DNA of 64,000 bases, from assembly GCF_014192015.1 (NCBI RefSeq), contig NZ_JACHXJ010000001.1, positions 496,001-560,000 of the forward strand, given 5' to 3'. The translations under genes were made by a program, and so were the position numbers. Below are positions 24,310 to 33,266 of this stretch, piece by piece; the stretch's first letter is position 1, and every line of letters starts with the position of its first letter. The notes below the pieces were generated by a model, which saw nothing but the letters and a program-made list of their open reading frames with translations, ran no database searches and was not told where the DNA came from. The stretch comes from Paenibacillus rhizosphaerae. GTDB lineage: Bacteria; Bacillota; Bacilli; Paenibacillales; Paenibacillaceae.

Positions 24310-26295
24310 CTATTGGCTCGACAGTGCGCTTCGTACGCTTAAAATGTATTTCGATTGATCCAGCGGGTTGACGCCCCGTCTCTGGCGAGCGGCATTGGTT
24401 TCCGGCGGGGCTTCCTGATATCCGGCAAAAGAGGACGCCATCACGCCGCGGCCGCCGGTCATCGACCGCAGCTTCACCGGAAATTCGAGCGAAGTCGCCG
24501 CCGGGATGATGCCTTCGACCATAAAGCGTCCGTGCAGGATGGAAGGCGGCTCAAATTCCGCGCGCATCTGCACCAGGTCGCTGAGGATCTTGCCCCCGTA
24601 TTCCTCAGGGGTAGTGATGCGAAACCGAAGCATCGGCTCCAGCAGGGTCGTGCCCGTCGCAGCCAAGCCGTTCATGATGCCCATCGGCGTTGCGACGACA
24701 AAATCGAGCGGGTGCGTATGCCACACATGATGTTCTCCTTCAACGAGGGTTACCCTGAGGTCGGTGACCTCCCAACCCCGGAGCCCCTGCTGCAGGGCCT
24801 CCGGGACGCGCCGCTCCACCTCGTTCTGATAGCTCGTCAGCAGATCTTCGCTCCGTACCCGGGAGCTGTATACGAGTCCGCTCCCGCGGGGGAGCGGTTC
24901 GATCGTGAACCGGAGCACGGCCCAGCACGGCTTGGGCATTGTATAAGCGATAAAGCCTTCGCCGGCTTGGCTTGGCGTTTCCTTATAAATAACGGAAGGC
25001 TGGCCGAACCGGACCTTCAGGCCAAAACGGCTCTCCAGCTGGCTGGACAAAATTTCGAGCTGGATGGAGCCCATCACTTTAAGATGGAGCTCCCGCTCGT
25101 TGGGCAGCCACTGCAGGTCAAGCAGCGGATCCTCGTCGGTGAGCTCCTGAAGCGCCTCCACCAAGTCCTGGTAACGCGCTTCTTCCTCGGCCTGTACCTG
25201 AACGGTCAGCAGCGGTACGGCGATGGAAGGGGAAGGGGGGATGCGCTCGATGCTGCCCAGAATATCGCCGATCTTGGATTGGGACAGGCCGTATACCGCG
25301 GCGATATCGCCGGCATGCAGCTCCCCCAAATCTGCGAATTTGCGTCCGTCCATTTTCCGGATCTGGGTTACCTTTTCCTGAACGTCCTGCGTCAGATTGC
25401 GGATGGCATCCCTGTTTTTCAGGGTGCCGTTATAGAGCCGGACGTAGGCGGCGCGTCCCATCGTTTTGTCCCGTTCGATTTTGAACACGATGCCCGCCAG
25501 CTCGCCGTCGCTATCGCCGGTTGGCCCGGGCAGATACGCCGCGGCATGATCCAGCAGCTCCCGGATGCCGATGCCCCTCTGCGATGAGCCGAAGAGCACG
25601 GGGAACAACCGGCCCTGCCGGGTCAGTCGGGCGAGCATGCTCCGCAGCTCATCCGGCTCAATCGGCTCACCTTCGATAACCCGCAAAAGCAGCTCTTCAT
25701 CCATATCTGCGCAGGCCTCTACCAACTGTACGTACTCCGGGCGTTCAAGCTCCCCATCCTTAGCAGAATCCAGAATGGAATGCATACCGGCAAAATCCTC
25801 CGCTTCGCCTATCGGCATCTGAAGCGGGACGGCATGCGGGGAGAGGAGCCGCTTGATTTCGTCCATGACGGAAGCGGCCGACACGCCAATCCGGTCCATT
25901 TTGTTTACGTAAATTAACGTCGGGATGTTTAAGGATCGGAGCGCATGCCATACCGTTTCCGTTTGGGACTGAACGCCTTCGGCCGCGGATACGATGAGAA
26001 TGGCCCCATCCATGACGCGCATCGTCCGCTCCACCTCGGATAGAAAATCGACGTGGCCCGGCGTGTCGATGACGTTAATATGTATGCCTTTCCAATGAAG
26101 CGTGGTCGCGGCGGCACGCACGGAGATGCCCCGCTCCCGCTCGACTTCGAGCGAATCGGTCAGCGCCGTTCCTTGATCCACGCTGCCCAGTGTGCGGATC
26201 GTGCCGCTCTCAAAGAGCATATGCTCGGTTGTGGTCGTTTTACCTGCGTCGATATGGGCAAAAATGCCGATATTTCTCGTTTCTTTGTTCGTCAT
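24310..26295 (-). CDS. TetM-type ribosomal protection GTPase
   Basis: A 661-residue translational GTPase. G1 AHIDAGKTT, switch I region ERERGISVRAAAT, G3 DTPGHVDF, G4 NKMDRIG, then domain II and the EF-G-like domains IV and V, with the V(M/L)EP-type element LLEPMLRF near residue ~560. The length and pattern match Tet(M)/Tet(O)/Tet(P)/OtrA rather than EF-G (~690, different switch I). These proteins displace tetracycline from the ribosome. No mobile element flanks it and composition matches neighbours, so it looks like a resident chromosomal homologue; resistance activity is not assured. Confidence 0.85.
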   Translation of the reverse strand: MTNKETRNIGIFAHIDAGKTTTTEHMLFESGTIRTLGSVDQGTALTDSLEVERERGISVRAAATTLHWKGIHINVIDTPGHVDFLSEVERTMRVMDGAILIVSAAEGVQSQTETVWHALRSLNIPTLIYVNKMDRIGVSAASVMDEIKRLLSPHAVPLQMPIGEAEDFAGMHSILDSAKDGELERPEYVQLVEACADMDEELLLRVIEGEPIEPDELRSMLARLTRQGRLFPVLFGSSQRGIGIRELLDHAAAYLPGPTGDSDGELAGIVFKIERDKTMGRAAYVRLYNGTLKNRDAIRNLTQDVQEKVTQIRKMDGRKFADLGELHAGDIAAVYGLSQSKIGDILGSIERIPPSPSIAVPLLTVQVQAEEEARYQDLVEALQELTDEDPLLDLQWLPNERELHLKVMGSIQLEILSSQLESRFGLKVRFGQPSVIYKETPSQAGEGFIAYTMPKPCWAVLRFTIEPLPRGSGLVYSSRVRSEDLLTSYQNEVERRVPEALQQGLRGWEVTDLRVTLVEGEHHVWHTHPLDFVVATPMGIMNGLAATGTTLLEPMLRFRITTPEEYGGKILSDLVQMRAEFEPPSILHGRFMVEGIIPAATSLEFPVKLRSMTGGRGVMASSFAGYQEAPPETNAARQRRGVNPLDQSKYILSVRSALSSQ

Positions 26296-26409
26296 AGCGC
26301 TGATGCCACCCCGTATGCTTCGAATTATAGTGACTCTATTATAGCATGGGGGGACGAACCGCAGTTTTTTTTACGCGAATTCGAGGACTCCGGAAGAATG
26401 AAAGTGGTT

Positions 26410-26835
26410 TTACTTTTTAGAAATTTGAAAGGTAAATTTCCATACGGCCTGGTTACCCGAATATCGGCCCCGGTTTTCCGTGACCGTCACTTTCATCTCC
26501 ACCTGTTGGGTTTTCTTTGTCAGCGTGCTGACTTTAATCGTTTTCTGGGCTTTGGCTTTGTCCGGGACCTTGTCCTGTTCTTCCGCGTAGGCGTACAGGT
26601 TGATCGAACTCACGTTTTTGAAGGCGACCGAACCACCTTCCTCCACTTCCTTGCCGTTCACCGAAGCTATGTAATACCACTCATTGCCGACATGCTCATT
26701 TTCAACCAGCTGAACGCTCACCAGTTTGACGTTCCAGCCGGAACCGGCCGCAGCCAAGGCAGGTGTGGCGCCTGCAACCACGAACAACAGAACGGCAGCG
26801 ATCCATAAGCCTAATTTTTTGATGAATGAATCCAT
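26410..26835 (-). CDS. Secreted protein of unknown function
   Basis: A 141-residue protein with a signal peptide (MDSFIKKLGLWIAAVLLFVV...ATPALA|AAG, cleavage near residue 29) and a mature beta-rich domain of ~110 residues without cysteines or catalytic motifs. I do not recognise the family. The start is the ATG 6 nt after AAGGCGG; an ATG nine codons earlier lacks a site. Confidence 0.7.
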   Translation of the reverse strand: MDSFIKKLGLWIAAVLLFVVAGATPALAAAGSGWNVKLVSVQLVENEHVGNEWYYIASVNGKEVEEGGSVAFKNVSSINLYAYAEEQDKVPDKAKAQKTIKVSTLTKKTQQVEMKVTVTENRGRYSGNQAVWKFTFQISKK

Positions 26836-27071
26836 TGTGTACCGCCTTTCGCTACAGTCCATGTAGAGCTTCTTTTAATAAGGGAGACCCCTATCGTACT
26901 ATAACCCCTTTTGTTAAATTGTTCCATATCGAATTTGGGGAAGAAAGAGTACGGATTAAACGCTGTTTCGTTATAGGCTGTCCTGGTTGGGGTAAGCATA
27001 AAAGGATGGAATTCCGCTGCCGCGATAATGGCTCTGGCGGTATATATGCAAATTGGGAGGAATGACGAAAT

Positions 27072-28742
27072 ATGGAACGCACGTGGTGGAAAGAAGCCGT
27101 CGTGTATCAGATCTATCCCCGCAGCTTTAAAGACAGCGACGGCGACGGGGTCGGCGATATTCAAGGGATCGTGTCGAAGCTGGATTATTTGCAGGAGCTG
27201 GGAGTGGACGTCATCTGGCTCTCTCCGGTCTATAAGTCGCCGAATGACGATAACGGTTACGACATCAGCGATTACCTTGAGATCATGGATGAGTTCGGCA
27301 CGATGCAGGATTGGACACAGCTGCTGGACGGCTTGCACGAGCGCGGAATGAAGCTGCTTATGGATCTGGTCGTAAACCATACCTCAGACGAGCATGCCTG
27401 GTTTGCGGAATCCCGCTCATCCCGGGACAACCCTTACCGTGATTATTATATCTGGCGACCCGATAAAAGCGGGAATACGCCGCCGAACAACTGGAGGTCC
27501 TTTTTCAGCGGCTCGGCCTGGAAGTATGACGAAATGACCGGTGAATATTATTTGCACCTGTTTTCAAAGAAACAGCCCGACCTGAACTGGGACAATCCGA
27601 AGCTTAGGCAGTTGGTGTACGAGATGATGACCTTCTGGCTGGATAAAGGGGTGGATGGCTTCCGAATGGACGTCATCAATTTGATTTCCAAGGTGCCGGG
27701 ACTTCCAGATGACGGGGAGGACGGGCTTGGGGACGGCAGTCCTTATTTTATGAACGGGCCGCATGTGCATGATTATTTGCGGGAGATGAATGAGCAGGTT
27801 CTGTCGAAATACGATGTCATGACGGTTGGGGAGACGCCGGGCGTATCTGTGGAGGAAGCCCTGAAATATACCGGAGCGGACAGAAAAGAGCTGCAAATGG
27901 TGTTTCAATTTGAGCATATGGACATCGATGCAGGCGACGGCGACAAATGGGCCGTGGTCCCTTGGACGCTGCAGAAGCTGCGCGGCGTGCTGCATAAATG
28001 GCAGACCGGCCTGGCGGAGGACGGGTGGAACAGTCTGTACCTCAACAATCATGATCAGCCGCGGATGGTGTCGAGATTCGGCAATGACGGTGAATACCGG
28101 GTTCCTTCGGCTAAAATGCTGGCTACGCTGCTGCACACCCTTAAAGGCACACCCTACATTTATCAGGGTGAGGAGCTTGGCATGACGAACATCCAATTTT
28201 CCAGCATTGAGGACTACCGGGATATTGAAATTTTAAACATGTACGAGGAACGGGTCACGCAGGGAAATGCGGATCCGGGAACGATCATGGAGGCGATCCA
28301 TACTAAGGGAAGGGACAATGCGAGAACGCCGATGCAGTGGAGCGCCGGGCCCAATGCCGGGTTTACGACAGGTACACCGTGGATCCGGATTAATCCCAAT
28401 TACCGGGAGATCAACGCGGAAGCGGCGATGGGCGATCCGGATTCGGTCTTCCGCTATTATCAGCGGCTGATCGCTTTGCGCAAGCAGAATCCCGTGATGG
28501 TATACGGGGATTACCGGCTCCTGCTGGAGGATCATAAGCTGATTTATGCGTATACCCGGACTTTGGGCGAGGTGACATGGCTTATCGCTTTGAATTTTTC
28601 GGAATCGGCTGCGGTCCTTGAACTTGATGGCAGGTACAGCGGCATAAAACGGGAGCTGATCATCGGCAACTATCCCGGGGACGGAATGGAACCCGATCGG
28701 CTGCGCCCATATGAGGCAAGAGTCTACCGGATGTTCACGTAA
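27072..28742 (+). CDS. Alpha-glucosidase (GH13, oligo-1,6-glucosidase type)
   Basis: A 556-residue cytoplasmic glycosidase with no signal peptide. GH13 signatures: region I DLVVNHTSDEH, region II GFRMDVIN (nucleophile Asp ~residue 197), region III MTVGETPG (acid/base Glu ~255), region IV NNHDQPR (Asp ~327). The N-terminal WWKEAVVYQIYPRSFKDSDG is typical of MalL-type subfamily 31 enzymes cleaving isomaltose, maltose or sucrose-type oligosaccharides. Valine after the nucleophile is usual for alpha-1,6 specificity, which is suggestive only. It stands alone with its own terminator. Confidence 0.93.
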   Translation: MERTWWKEAVVYQIYPRSFKDSDGDGVGDIQGIVSKLDYLQELGVDVIWLSPVYKSPNDDNGYDISDYLEIMDEFGTMQDWTQLLDGLHERGMKLLMDLVVNHTSDEHAWFAESRSSRDNPYRDYYIWRPDKSGNTPPNNWRSFFSGSAWKYDEMTGEYYLHLFSKKQPDLNWDNPKLRQLVYEMMTFWLDKGVDGFRMDVINLISKVPGLPDDGEDGLGDGSPYFMNGPHVHDYLREMNEQVLSKYDVMTVGETPGVSVEEALKYTGADRKELQMVFQFEHMDIDAGDGDKWAVVPWTLQKLRGVLHKWQTGLAEDGWNSLYLNNHDQPRMVSRFGNDGEYRVPSAKMLATLLHTLKGTPYIYQGEELGMTNIQFSSIEDYRDIEILNMYEERVTQGNADPGTIMEAIHTKGRDNARTPMQWSAGPNAGFTTGTPWIRINPNYREINAEAAMGDPDSVFRYYQRLIALRKQNPVMVYGDYRLLLEDHKLIYAYTRTLGEVTWLIALNFSESAAVLELDGRYSGIKRELIIGNYPGDGMEPDRLRPYEARVYRMFT

Positions 28743-28800
28743 GGTTTAGCTTCTAAAAGAACAGGCTTATGATTGAGCATATCTTGCGATAAAGGAAAGG

Positions 28801-28827
28801 GTCCCGGCCATGACCGGGACTTTTTTT
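28801..28827 (+). terminator. Intrinsic terminator after alpha-glucosidase
   Basis: GTCCCGG (28801-28807) pairs with CCGGGAC (28814-28820), six-base loop, then seven T residues. Confidence 0.88.
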
Positions 28828-28931
28828 GTTAGAGGGAGAAAAGAAGTGCAAGGAATGCCCCAAGCGGGCCCGTTTTGTCATGGGCTGCAGGATATGATAT
28901 GTTCGTCCTAACGTATAGGAGGTTGTTAGCC

Positions 28932-29522
28932 ATGAATGAACGTTTGAACCGGCAGATCGAGTTTATCAGGGAGATCGACAAGCTGAAGACGATCTACCGC
29001 CAGTCGTACCTGATGGACAAATCCCGGCACGAAAATGATGCGGAGCACACCTGGCATATTACGCTCATGGCCTGGCTGCTTGAGGAGCATTTGGATCAGC
29101 GGAAGGTAAACCTGCTCCGGGTCATGAAAATGCTCCTGGTGCACGATTTGGTTGAAATCGATGCAGGAGACACCTTCGCTTATGATGAGCAGGGCCAGGA
29201 GGGGAAATTCGAGCGGGAAATGGCCGCGGCCAAGCGGATCTTCGGGCTTCTGCCCGTGGATCAGCGTGATGAAATGCTGGCCTTGTGGCTTGAATTCGAG
29301 CAGCGGGAAACCCTGGAATCGCGTTATGCGGCGGCCATGGACCGGATCCAGCCGCTGCTGCACAATTATTTTACCGGGGGAAAAGCGTGGCAGGAACATG
29401 GCGTCGCGGCAGACCGCGTCCGGGCGCGGGTCGTTTTTTTGCAGGAGGACCTCCCGGACTTGTATTCGCTGGTTCAGCACTTGATCGACGACGCGGTCAA
29501 ACAGGGGTATCTCCGCTCCTGA
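28932..29522 (+). CDS. HD domain phosphohydrolase
   Basis: A 196-residue protein with the HD metal-binding set: RHENDAEHTWHI (first His), LLVHDLVEIDAGD (His-Asp doublet and Asp). The layout matches the HD_3 family, which includes the 5'-deoxynucleotidase YfbR/YGK1 type. It probably dephosphorylates nucleotides in the cytoplasm. The start is ATG 8 nt after TAGGAGGT. Confidence 0.85.
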   Translation: MNERLNRQIEFIREIDKLKTIYRQSYLMDKSRHENDAEHTWHITLMAWLLEEHLDQRKVNLLRVMKMLLVHDLVEIDAGDTFAYDEQGQEGKFEREMAAAKRIFGLLPVDQRDEMLALWLEFEQRETLESRYAAAMDRIQPLLHNYFTGGKAWQEHGVAADRVRARVVFLQEDLPDLYSLVQHLIDDAVKQGYLRS

Positions 29523-29652
29523 AAGCGAACAGAATAAGGGATTTTTCGGTATAGACGGTCCCCGCCAATGTGATAGAATGATAGTAACTGCTAAGCGAAC
29601 TGCGATCTACATATTACTTGCCTGAACGCAAAAAGGAGAGGGACTAAAAGCG

Positions 29653-30306
29653 ATGAAGCTGAGCCAAAATGATACATTACTCTTTATCGGGGATTCCATT
29701 ACGGATTGCGGCCGCGTCCGGCCGGTTGGGGAAGGCGGCTTCGGCCAGCTGGGCAGCGGTTACGTCGCCCAAGTCGACGCGCTGATGAGTGCGGTATACC
29801 CGCAGCTCAACATCCGGGTGCTGAATACGGGAATCGGCGGAAATACCGTCCGCCATTTGAAGGAGCGCTGGGAGAGCGACGTGCTCGATTTGAAGCCGGA
29901 CTGGCTTTCGATCATGATCGGAACCAACGATGTGTGGCGCCAATTCGACCGCCCGCTGAATCCGGATCAGCATGTATATTTGGACGAATATGAAGCGACG
30001 CTGCGGGAACTGGTACAAACGACACGGCCGCAGCTGAAGGGACTCGTCTTGATGACTCCGTACTACCTCGATCCGAACGTGGATGATCCGATGCGTGCTA
30101 CGATGGACGTCTATGGGGCTGTCGTCAAAAAAGTCGCTGCTGAATTCGACGCCATCTTCGTTGATACACAGGCTGCTTTCGACGCGTTGTCGGAGCATGT
30201 TTACCTGTCTTCGCTGGCTACGAACTGGGACCGTGTCCACCCTGGATCCCGCGGACATATGACGCTGGCCCGGGAATTTTTGAAAGCGGTCGGCTTCAGC
30301 TGGTAA
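29653..30306 (+). CDS. SGNH/GDSL family hydrolase, acetylesterase type
   Basis: A 217-residue enzyme. Block I LLFIGDSITDCGR (Ser ~13), block II NTGIGGNTVRHL, block III IMIGTNDVWRQF, and the Asp-His pair in NWDRVHPGSRGH (~195-200). The arrangement resembles rhamnogalacturonan acetylesterase-like SGNH enzymes that deacetylate glycans. No signal peptide is present, so it probably acts on imported oligosaccharides. It is preceded by AAAGGAGAGG. An extended -10 element TGATAGAAT (29571-29579) lies upstream. Confidence 0.9.
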   Translation: MKLSQNDTLLFIGDSITDCGRVRPVGEGGFGQLGSGYVAQVDALMSAVYPQLNIRVLNTGIGGNTVRHLKERWESDVLDLKPDWLSIMIGTNDVWRQFDRPLNPDQHVYLDEYEATLRELVQTTRPQLKGLVLMTPYYLDPNVDDPMRATMDVYGAVVKKVAAEFDAIFVDTQAAFDALSEHVYLSSLATNWDRVHPGSRGHMTLAREFLKAVGFSW

Positions 30307-30360
30307 ATTAATATTGAAAAAGTTGCCCTGCCTTCCGATAAATAGTTTGAGGTGATACGG

Positions 30361-30609
30361 ATGGCCAAGAAGGGGCAAGTTTTTAGCTCATACAGCCTGG
30401 ATACCAAACGGAAGGCCGTACATATGCGTCTTCAAGGGATGACCAAAAAAGAAGTGGCTGCCGCATTAGGCATCGCCGATATCGGCCGGTTAAAGGTATG
30501 GATGAGGAAGTACCGCGAGTACGGGGAATCCGGGCTCATGGATCAACGAGGCCGCTCAAGGGAAACGCTGACGATCGATCGGCCCTTGGCGGAACCGGTT
30601 CAGCATTAA
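30361..30609 (+). CDS. Helix-turn-helix protein, transposase OrfA-like
   Basis: An 82-residue basic protein. GMTKKEVAAALGIADIGRLK is a helix-turn-helix, followed by VWMRKYREYGESGLMDQRGR, which strongly resembles the N-terminal part of IS3/IS150-type OrfA proteins. No second transposase gene or terminal inverted repeats were found nearby, so it is either an insertion-sequence remnant or a domesticated DNA-binding protein. The ATG lies 6 nt after GAGGTG. Its own terminator follows. Confidence 0.7.
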   Translation: MAKKGQVFSSYSLDTKRKAVHMRLQGMTKKEVAAALGIADIGRLKVWMRKYREYGESGLMDQRGRSRETLTIDRPLAEPVQH

Positions 30610-30619
30610 TTTCGGGGAA

Positions 30620-30653
30620 GAAGCTCCAATTTGAGACGGGGCTTCTTTTTTTT
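30620..30653 (+). terminator. Intrinsic terminator after HTH gene
   Basis: GAAGCTCC (30620-30627) pairs with GGGGCTTC (30638-30645), one G-U, followed by eight T residues. Confidence 0.85.
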
Positions 30654-30765
30654 GTGCGGAATGGCCGGGCCGGAGCACATTTTGCAAATGGGTCTGGATT
30701 GTCCATACGTTTGTGCATTTATGACATATGGATAAAATATGGTAATACGAATGGAGGTGTTGTCA

Positions 30766-31578
30766 GTGCAAAGCCGGAGCGCAACCCACGCCAGAGGCAT
30801 AGATGTGTCGCATTGGCAGGGCATCATCGATTGGAAAAAGGTCCGCGGCGCGGGATATTCGTTTGCCTTTCTTAAAGCGACGGAGGGATCCCGGATCGTC
30901 GACGACCGCTTCCGCGCCAACGCGCAGGATGCCAGAAACGCGGGGCTTCTCGTCGGAGCATACCATTTTACCCGTGCGGCCTCACCGGACGATGTTAAGA
31001 ATGAGGTGGATCATTTCCTCCAGGTGATCGATAGTGCCGGGGGGTTGTCCGCGTTCAAGCTTCCGTTTGTGCTGGATATCGAAACGAAGGAGGGCCAGAC
31101 CAAGGCGCGGATCAGCCAGATCGTGAATACTTGGGGAACCCAATTCAAGCAGCGGACTGGCCGGACCCTGATGATCTATACGTTTCCGAGCTTTATCGAT
31201 TCTTATCTGGATTCGTCGCTCGGCGCTTATCCGCTGTGGTATGCCTATTACAGCAGCGGTACGCCAGCTAACAAAGCGGGCTGGAAAGCCTGGGAGTTCA
31301 TCCAGTATACCAACAAGGGCAAAGTGCCGGGAATCAGCGGCGACGTTGACCTGAACGAGTATAAGGGAAGCGAGGCGGAATTAATGGCAGCATACAGCAA
31401 TCAAACGCCGAACACCGGCGGGACAGCTCCGCAATGGAAGGAATCGGGAAGACAATGGCTGATCGACCAGGTGGGAATCAGTCCCGACTGGAAGGCCGAA
31501 GATCCGGTCGATATCGGGACGCTCGGCAGCATTTTGCTCAAGTATACCCAGAATGTCCTGGGCAAAAAGCAATCCTGA
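30766..31578 (+). CDS. GH25 muramidase (lysozyme)
   Basis: A 270-residue protein with a GH25 barrel (residues ~8-200): RGIDVSHWQGIIDW at the start of the domain, LKATEGS, GLLVGAYHF and the catalytic LDIETKEG (Asp and Glu). Hydrolyses the beta-1,4 bond between MurNAc and GlcNAc. There is no signal peptide, so release would need a holin, lysis or spore context. The C-terminal ~60 residues, after a Thr/Gly/Pro-rich linker, form a small helical module (QWLIDQVGISPDWKAEDPVD) that may bind cell wall. The start is GTG 6 nt after GGAGGTG. Confidence 0.9.
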   Translation: MQSRSATHARGIDVSHWQGIIDWKKVRGAGYSFAFLKATEGSRIVDDRFRANAQDARNAGLLVGAYHFTRAASPDDVKNEVDHFLQVIDSAGGLSAFKLPFVLDIETKEGQTKARISQIVNTWGTQFKQRTGRTLMIYTFPSFIDSYLDSSLGAYPLWYAYYSSGTPANKAGWKAWEFIQYTNKGKVPGISGDVDLNEYKGSEAELMAAYSNQTPNTGGTAPQWKESGRQWLIDQVGISPDWKAEDPVDIGTLGSILLKYTQNVLGKKQS

Positions 31579-31659
31579 TGGGCTAACGTTCCTTCCTCGA
31601 AAAATAGGCTGTGCCCCGCCCTGAAAATTGGGTCTTTGACCAGACCATCGGGAGCGGGC

Positions 31660-31682
31660 TTTCATACCTTAAGAGTATGAAA
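31660..31682 (+). repeat. Hairpin just upstream of the YjcZ-type gene
   Basis: TTTCATAC (31660-31667) and GTATGAAA (31675-31682) are perfect 8-bp arms with a 7-nt loop, ending 3 nt before the ribosome binding site GGAGGG. It might be an operator or an mRNA stability element. Confidence 0.5.
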
Positions 31683-31700
31683 CCGGAGGGAGGGAATGAA

Positions 31701-31814
31701 ATGAGCGGAGTCGTTGGAGGTTATGGCTGCGGCGTAAATCCTTTCGCATCGACAGGTGCAATTTTGGTCCTCTTTATTTTGTTGGTCATCATTACCCGTT
31801 CTTTCTGGATATAA
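31701..31814 (+). CDS. YjcZ-type small sporulation protein
   Basis: A 37-residue protein reading MSGVVGGYGCGVNPFASTG followed by one hydrophobic helix, AILVLFILLVIITRSFWI. Glycine-rich head plus FxLIVVLFILL tail is characteristic of the YjcZ/YtrH-like small sporulation membrane proteins. It has GGAGGGAGGG close upstream of the ATG. The function is unknown; homologues are expressed in sporulating cells. Confidence 0.82.
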   Translation: MSGVVGGYGCGVNPFASTGAILVLFILLVIITRSFWI

Positions 31815-31960
31815 CATCAACAAAAATATAGTTTGCTCACCTGTTTTTGGCGTCCTGCCGGGGACAGGTGGCTTCTCCAGTTACAGCCGTACTGACCCTA
31901 GCCATCGGGCGTGATTCATTTTTAGGCAGCCGGGTATTTGTACTCCAAGAGGTGATAAAT

Positions 31961-32200
31961 ATGGATAAGGAGTACAAGGACCGGAAGGAGCCCGTGAATC
32001 GTGATGAAAACGAAAAGCATGCCGGCATGGACCATCCGGAACAGTATGCCACCGACCGCAAAAGCTTGTTCGACCGCTTCGAAAGTGAACGCAACGTGGA
32101 TCCGATCCCCGTTGAGGATTTAACCGAAAATATGAAGGACGAGCAGGATAAAGAGCACACCAAAGATTCCTCCTCCAGCGAAAAGAAATATCGTCCGTGA
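31961..32200 (+). CDS. Small hydrophilic protein of unknown function
   Basis: A 79-residue, highly charged, probably disordered protein (many K, E, D, R; ending SSSSEKKYRP), without hydrophobic core or cysteines. The ATG follows AAGAGGTGATAAAT. I recognise no family; composition is reminiscent of small desiccation- or spore-related proteins, but that is a guess. A terminator follows. Confidence 0.65.
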   Translation: MDKEYKDRKEPVNRDENEKHAGMDHPEQYATDRKSLFDRFESERNVDPIPVEDLTENMKDEQDKEHTKDSSSSEKKYRP

Positions 32201-32238
32201 CAACCCGTCCTTCTCTAAGGGATCGGTCAGGAAAAGAA

Positions 32239-32281
32239 AAAGCGCAGGTTCCTCCCGCATAATGGGACAAGCCTGCGCTTT
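32239..32281 (+). terminator. Intrinsic terminator after hydrophilic protein gene
   Basis: AAAGCGCAGG (32239-32248) pairs with CCTGCGCTTT (32272-32281), enclosing a short TCCC/GGGA helper stem. Confidence 0.8.
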
Positions 32282-32396
32282 ATTATGCTCTGGGCTGCAG
32301 CGTTTGCTTATGGTGCCTGGTGTTGGCTGATCTGGCTTCTATATCTTAGTGAGTAGAAACAACAACTTAACTTGCTTGCTACACGAGGGCTGTTCT

Positions 32397-32422
32397 AAAA
32401 TACGCGGATCCGCGTATTTTTT
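32397..32422. terminator. Palindromic terminator-like hairpin
   Basis: AAAATACGCG-GATC-CGCGTATTTT is a perfect 24-base palindrome followed by TT, between a convergent pair of genes, just after the stop of the minus-strand SPW gene. Confidence 0.65.
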
Positions 32423-32430
32423 GCTTGGGC

Positions 32431-32757
32431 TTAATCCTTGGCGCCCATCGTGATCAAATTGAGAAGCACCGTTACGGCACCAAGAATAATACTGGTCCAT
32501 AATGCACTTGTATCTACGGAATAAACGAAAGGGAATACGATGAACCAAACTCCGGCAAGAAGCGAAATCCAATTTTGCCAGGATCCCCATCCCGAACTCG
32601 AAAACGCCCACAATGAGGCGATCAGCTGAACGGCTCCGATAATGACGCTGGTCCACAATGCGCCGTTATCGTCTGAGAACCCGAAAATCCAGGGAGCGAT
32701 AATAAACCAAATGCCAATCAGAGCGACGATCGTGTTGTCTACGCTTCTGAGCTTCAT
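32431..32757 (-). CDS. SPW repeat family membrane protein
   Basis: A 108-residue protein with four hydrophobic helices arranged as two repeats, each containing a IWFIIAPWIFGFS- or VWFIVFPFVYSV-type motif (SPW/APW repeat) followed by ALWTS(V/I)I(I/L)GAV. The internal duplication is obvious: ALWTSVIIGAVQL versus ALWTSIILGAVTV. Function of the family is unknown. The ATG lies 6 nt after GGAGGT. Confidence 0.88.
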   Translation of the reverse strand: MKLRSVDNTIVALIGIWFIIAPWIFGFSDDNGALWTSVIIGAVQLIASLWAFSSSGWGSWQNWISLLAGVWFIVFPFVYSVDTSALWTSIILGAVTVLLNLITMGAKD

Positions 32758-32900
32758 ACACACACCTCCGGTTATAAATTGCCAACATCAGGATACGTAA
32801 AAATCATATGCAAATAATTCCAGTTCATGACCTGCTGCACAAATTAACATCCGGGGTCAGTTGGACCTTACAAACCGGTAACGCTTACGGCCGAACTCCT

Positions 32901-33266
32901 TCATTGGCTGAACGGCGGGATGAAGTATTCCCCGTCATCCTGCACATTGCCGAATGGTTCGCGGTGGCCGCCAGGACCCCCGCCGTGTCCTCCGCCGGGG
33001 CTTCCATAGCCCCCTCCTCCGTGATAACCGCCATGACCTCCAATGCCCGGATAGCCTCCATGGCCGCCAAAACCGTCGTAATGCCCGCCATGTCCGTATC
33101 CCCCGTACCCTCCGTATCCGCCAAAATAGGGAAAGCCCCAGGATGGTCCGTAAGGGTATCCAGCATAAGGATAAGGATATGGATACGGTGAATAGTAAGG
33201 ATAAGGATAGGGATAGGGGGATGGATAGGGATAATAGGAATAAGGGGATCCAGCAGTATAAGACAT
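32901..33266 (-). CDS. Tyr/Pro- and Gly/His-rich low-complexity protein
   Basis: A 121-residue protein in two low-complexity halves: residues ~10-50 are tandem Pro-Tyr (SPYPYPYPYY, SPYPYPYPYAGYPYG), residues ~55-105 are GGYGG, GHGG and GGHGG repeats, and the end is DDGEYFIPPFSQ. No transmembrane segment. Such composition is found in spore coat and exosporium proteins, so a spore-surface role is an inference. GGGAGGC precedes the ATG. Confidence 0.8.
   Translation of the reverse strand: MSYTAGSPYSYYPYPSPYPYPYPYYSPYPYPYPYAGYPYGPSWGFPYFGGYGGYGGYGHGGHYDGFGGHGGYPGIGGHGGYHGGGGYGSPGGGHGGGPGGHREPFGNVQDDGEYFIPPFSQ

Noticed and set aside
24355..25587. Long open frame (410 codons) on the plus strand opposite the TetM-like gene
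   Set aside because: It is the complementary shadow of a clearly conserved GTPase gene; GC-rich third positions keep the frame open.
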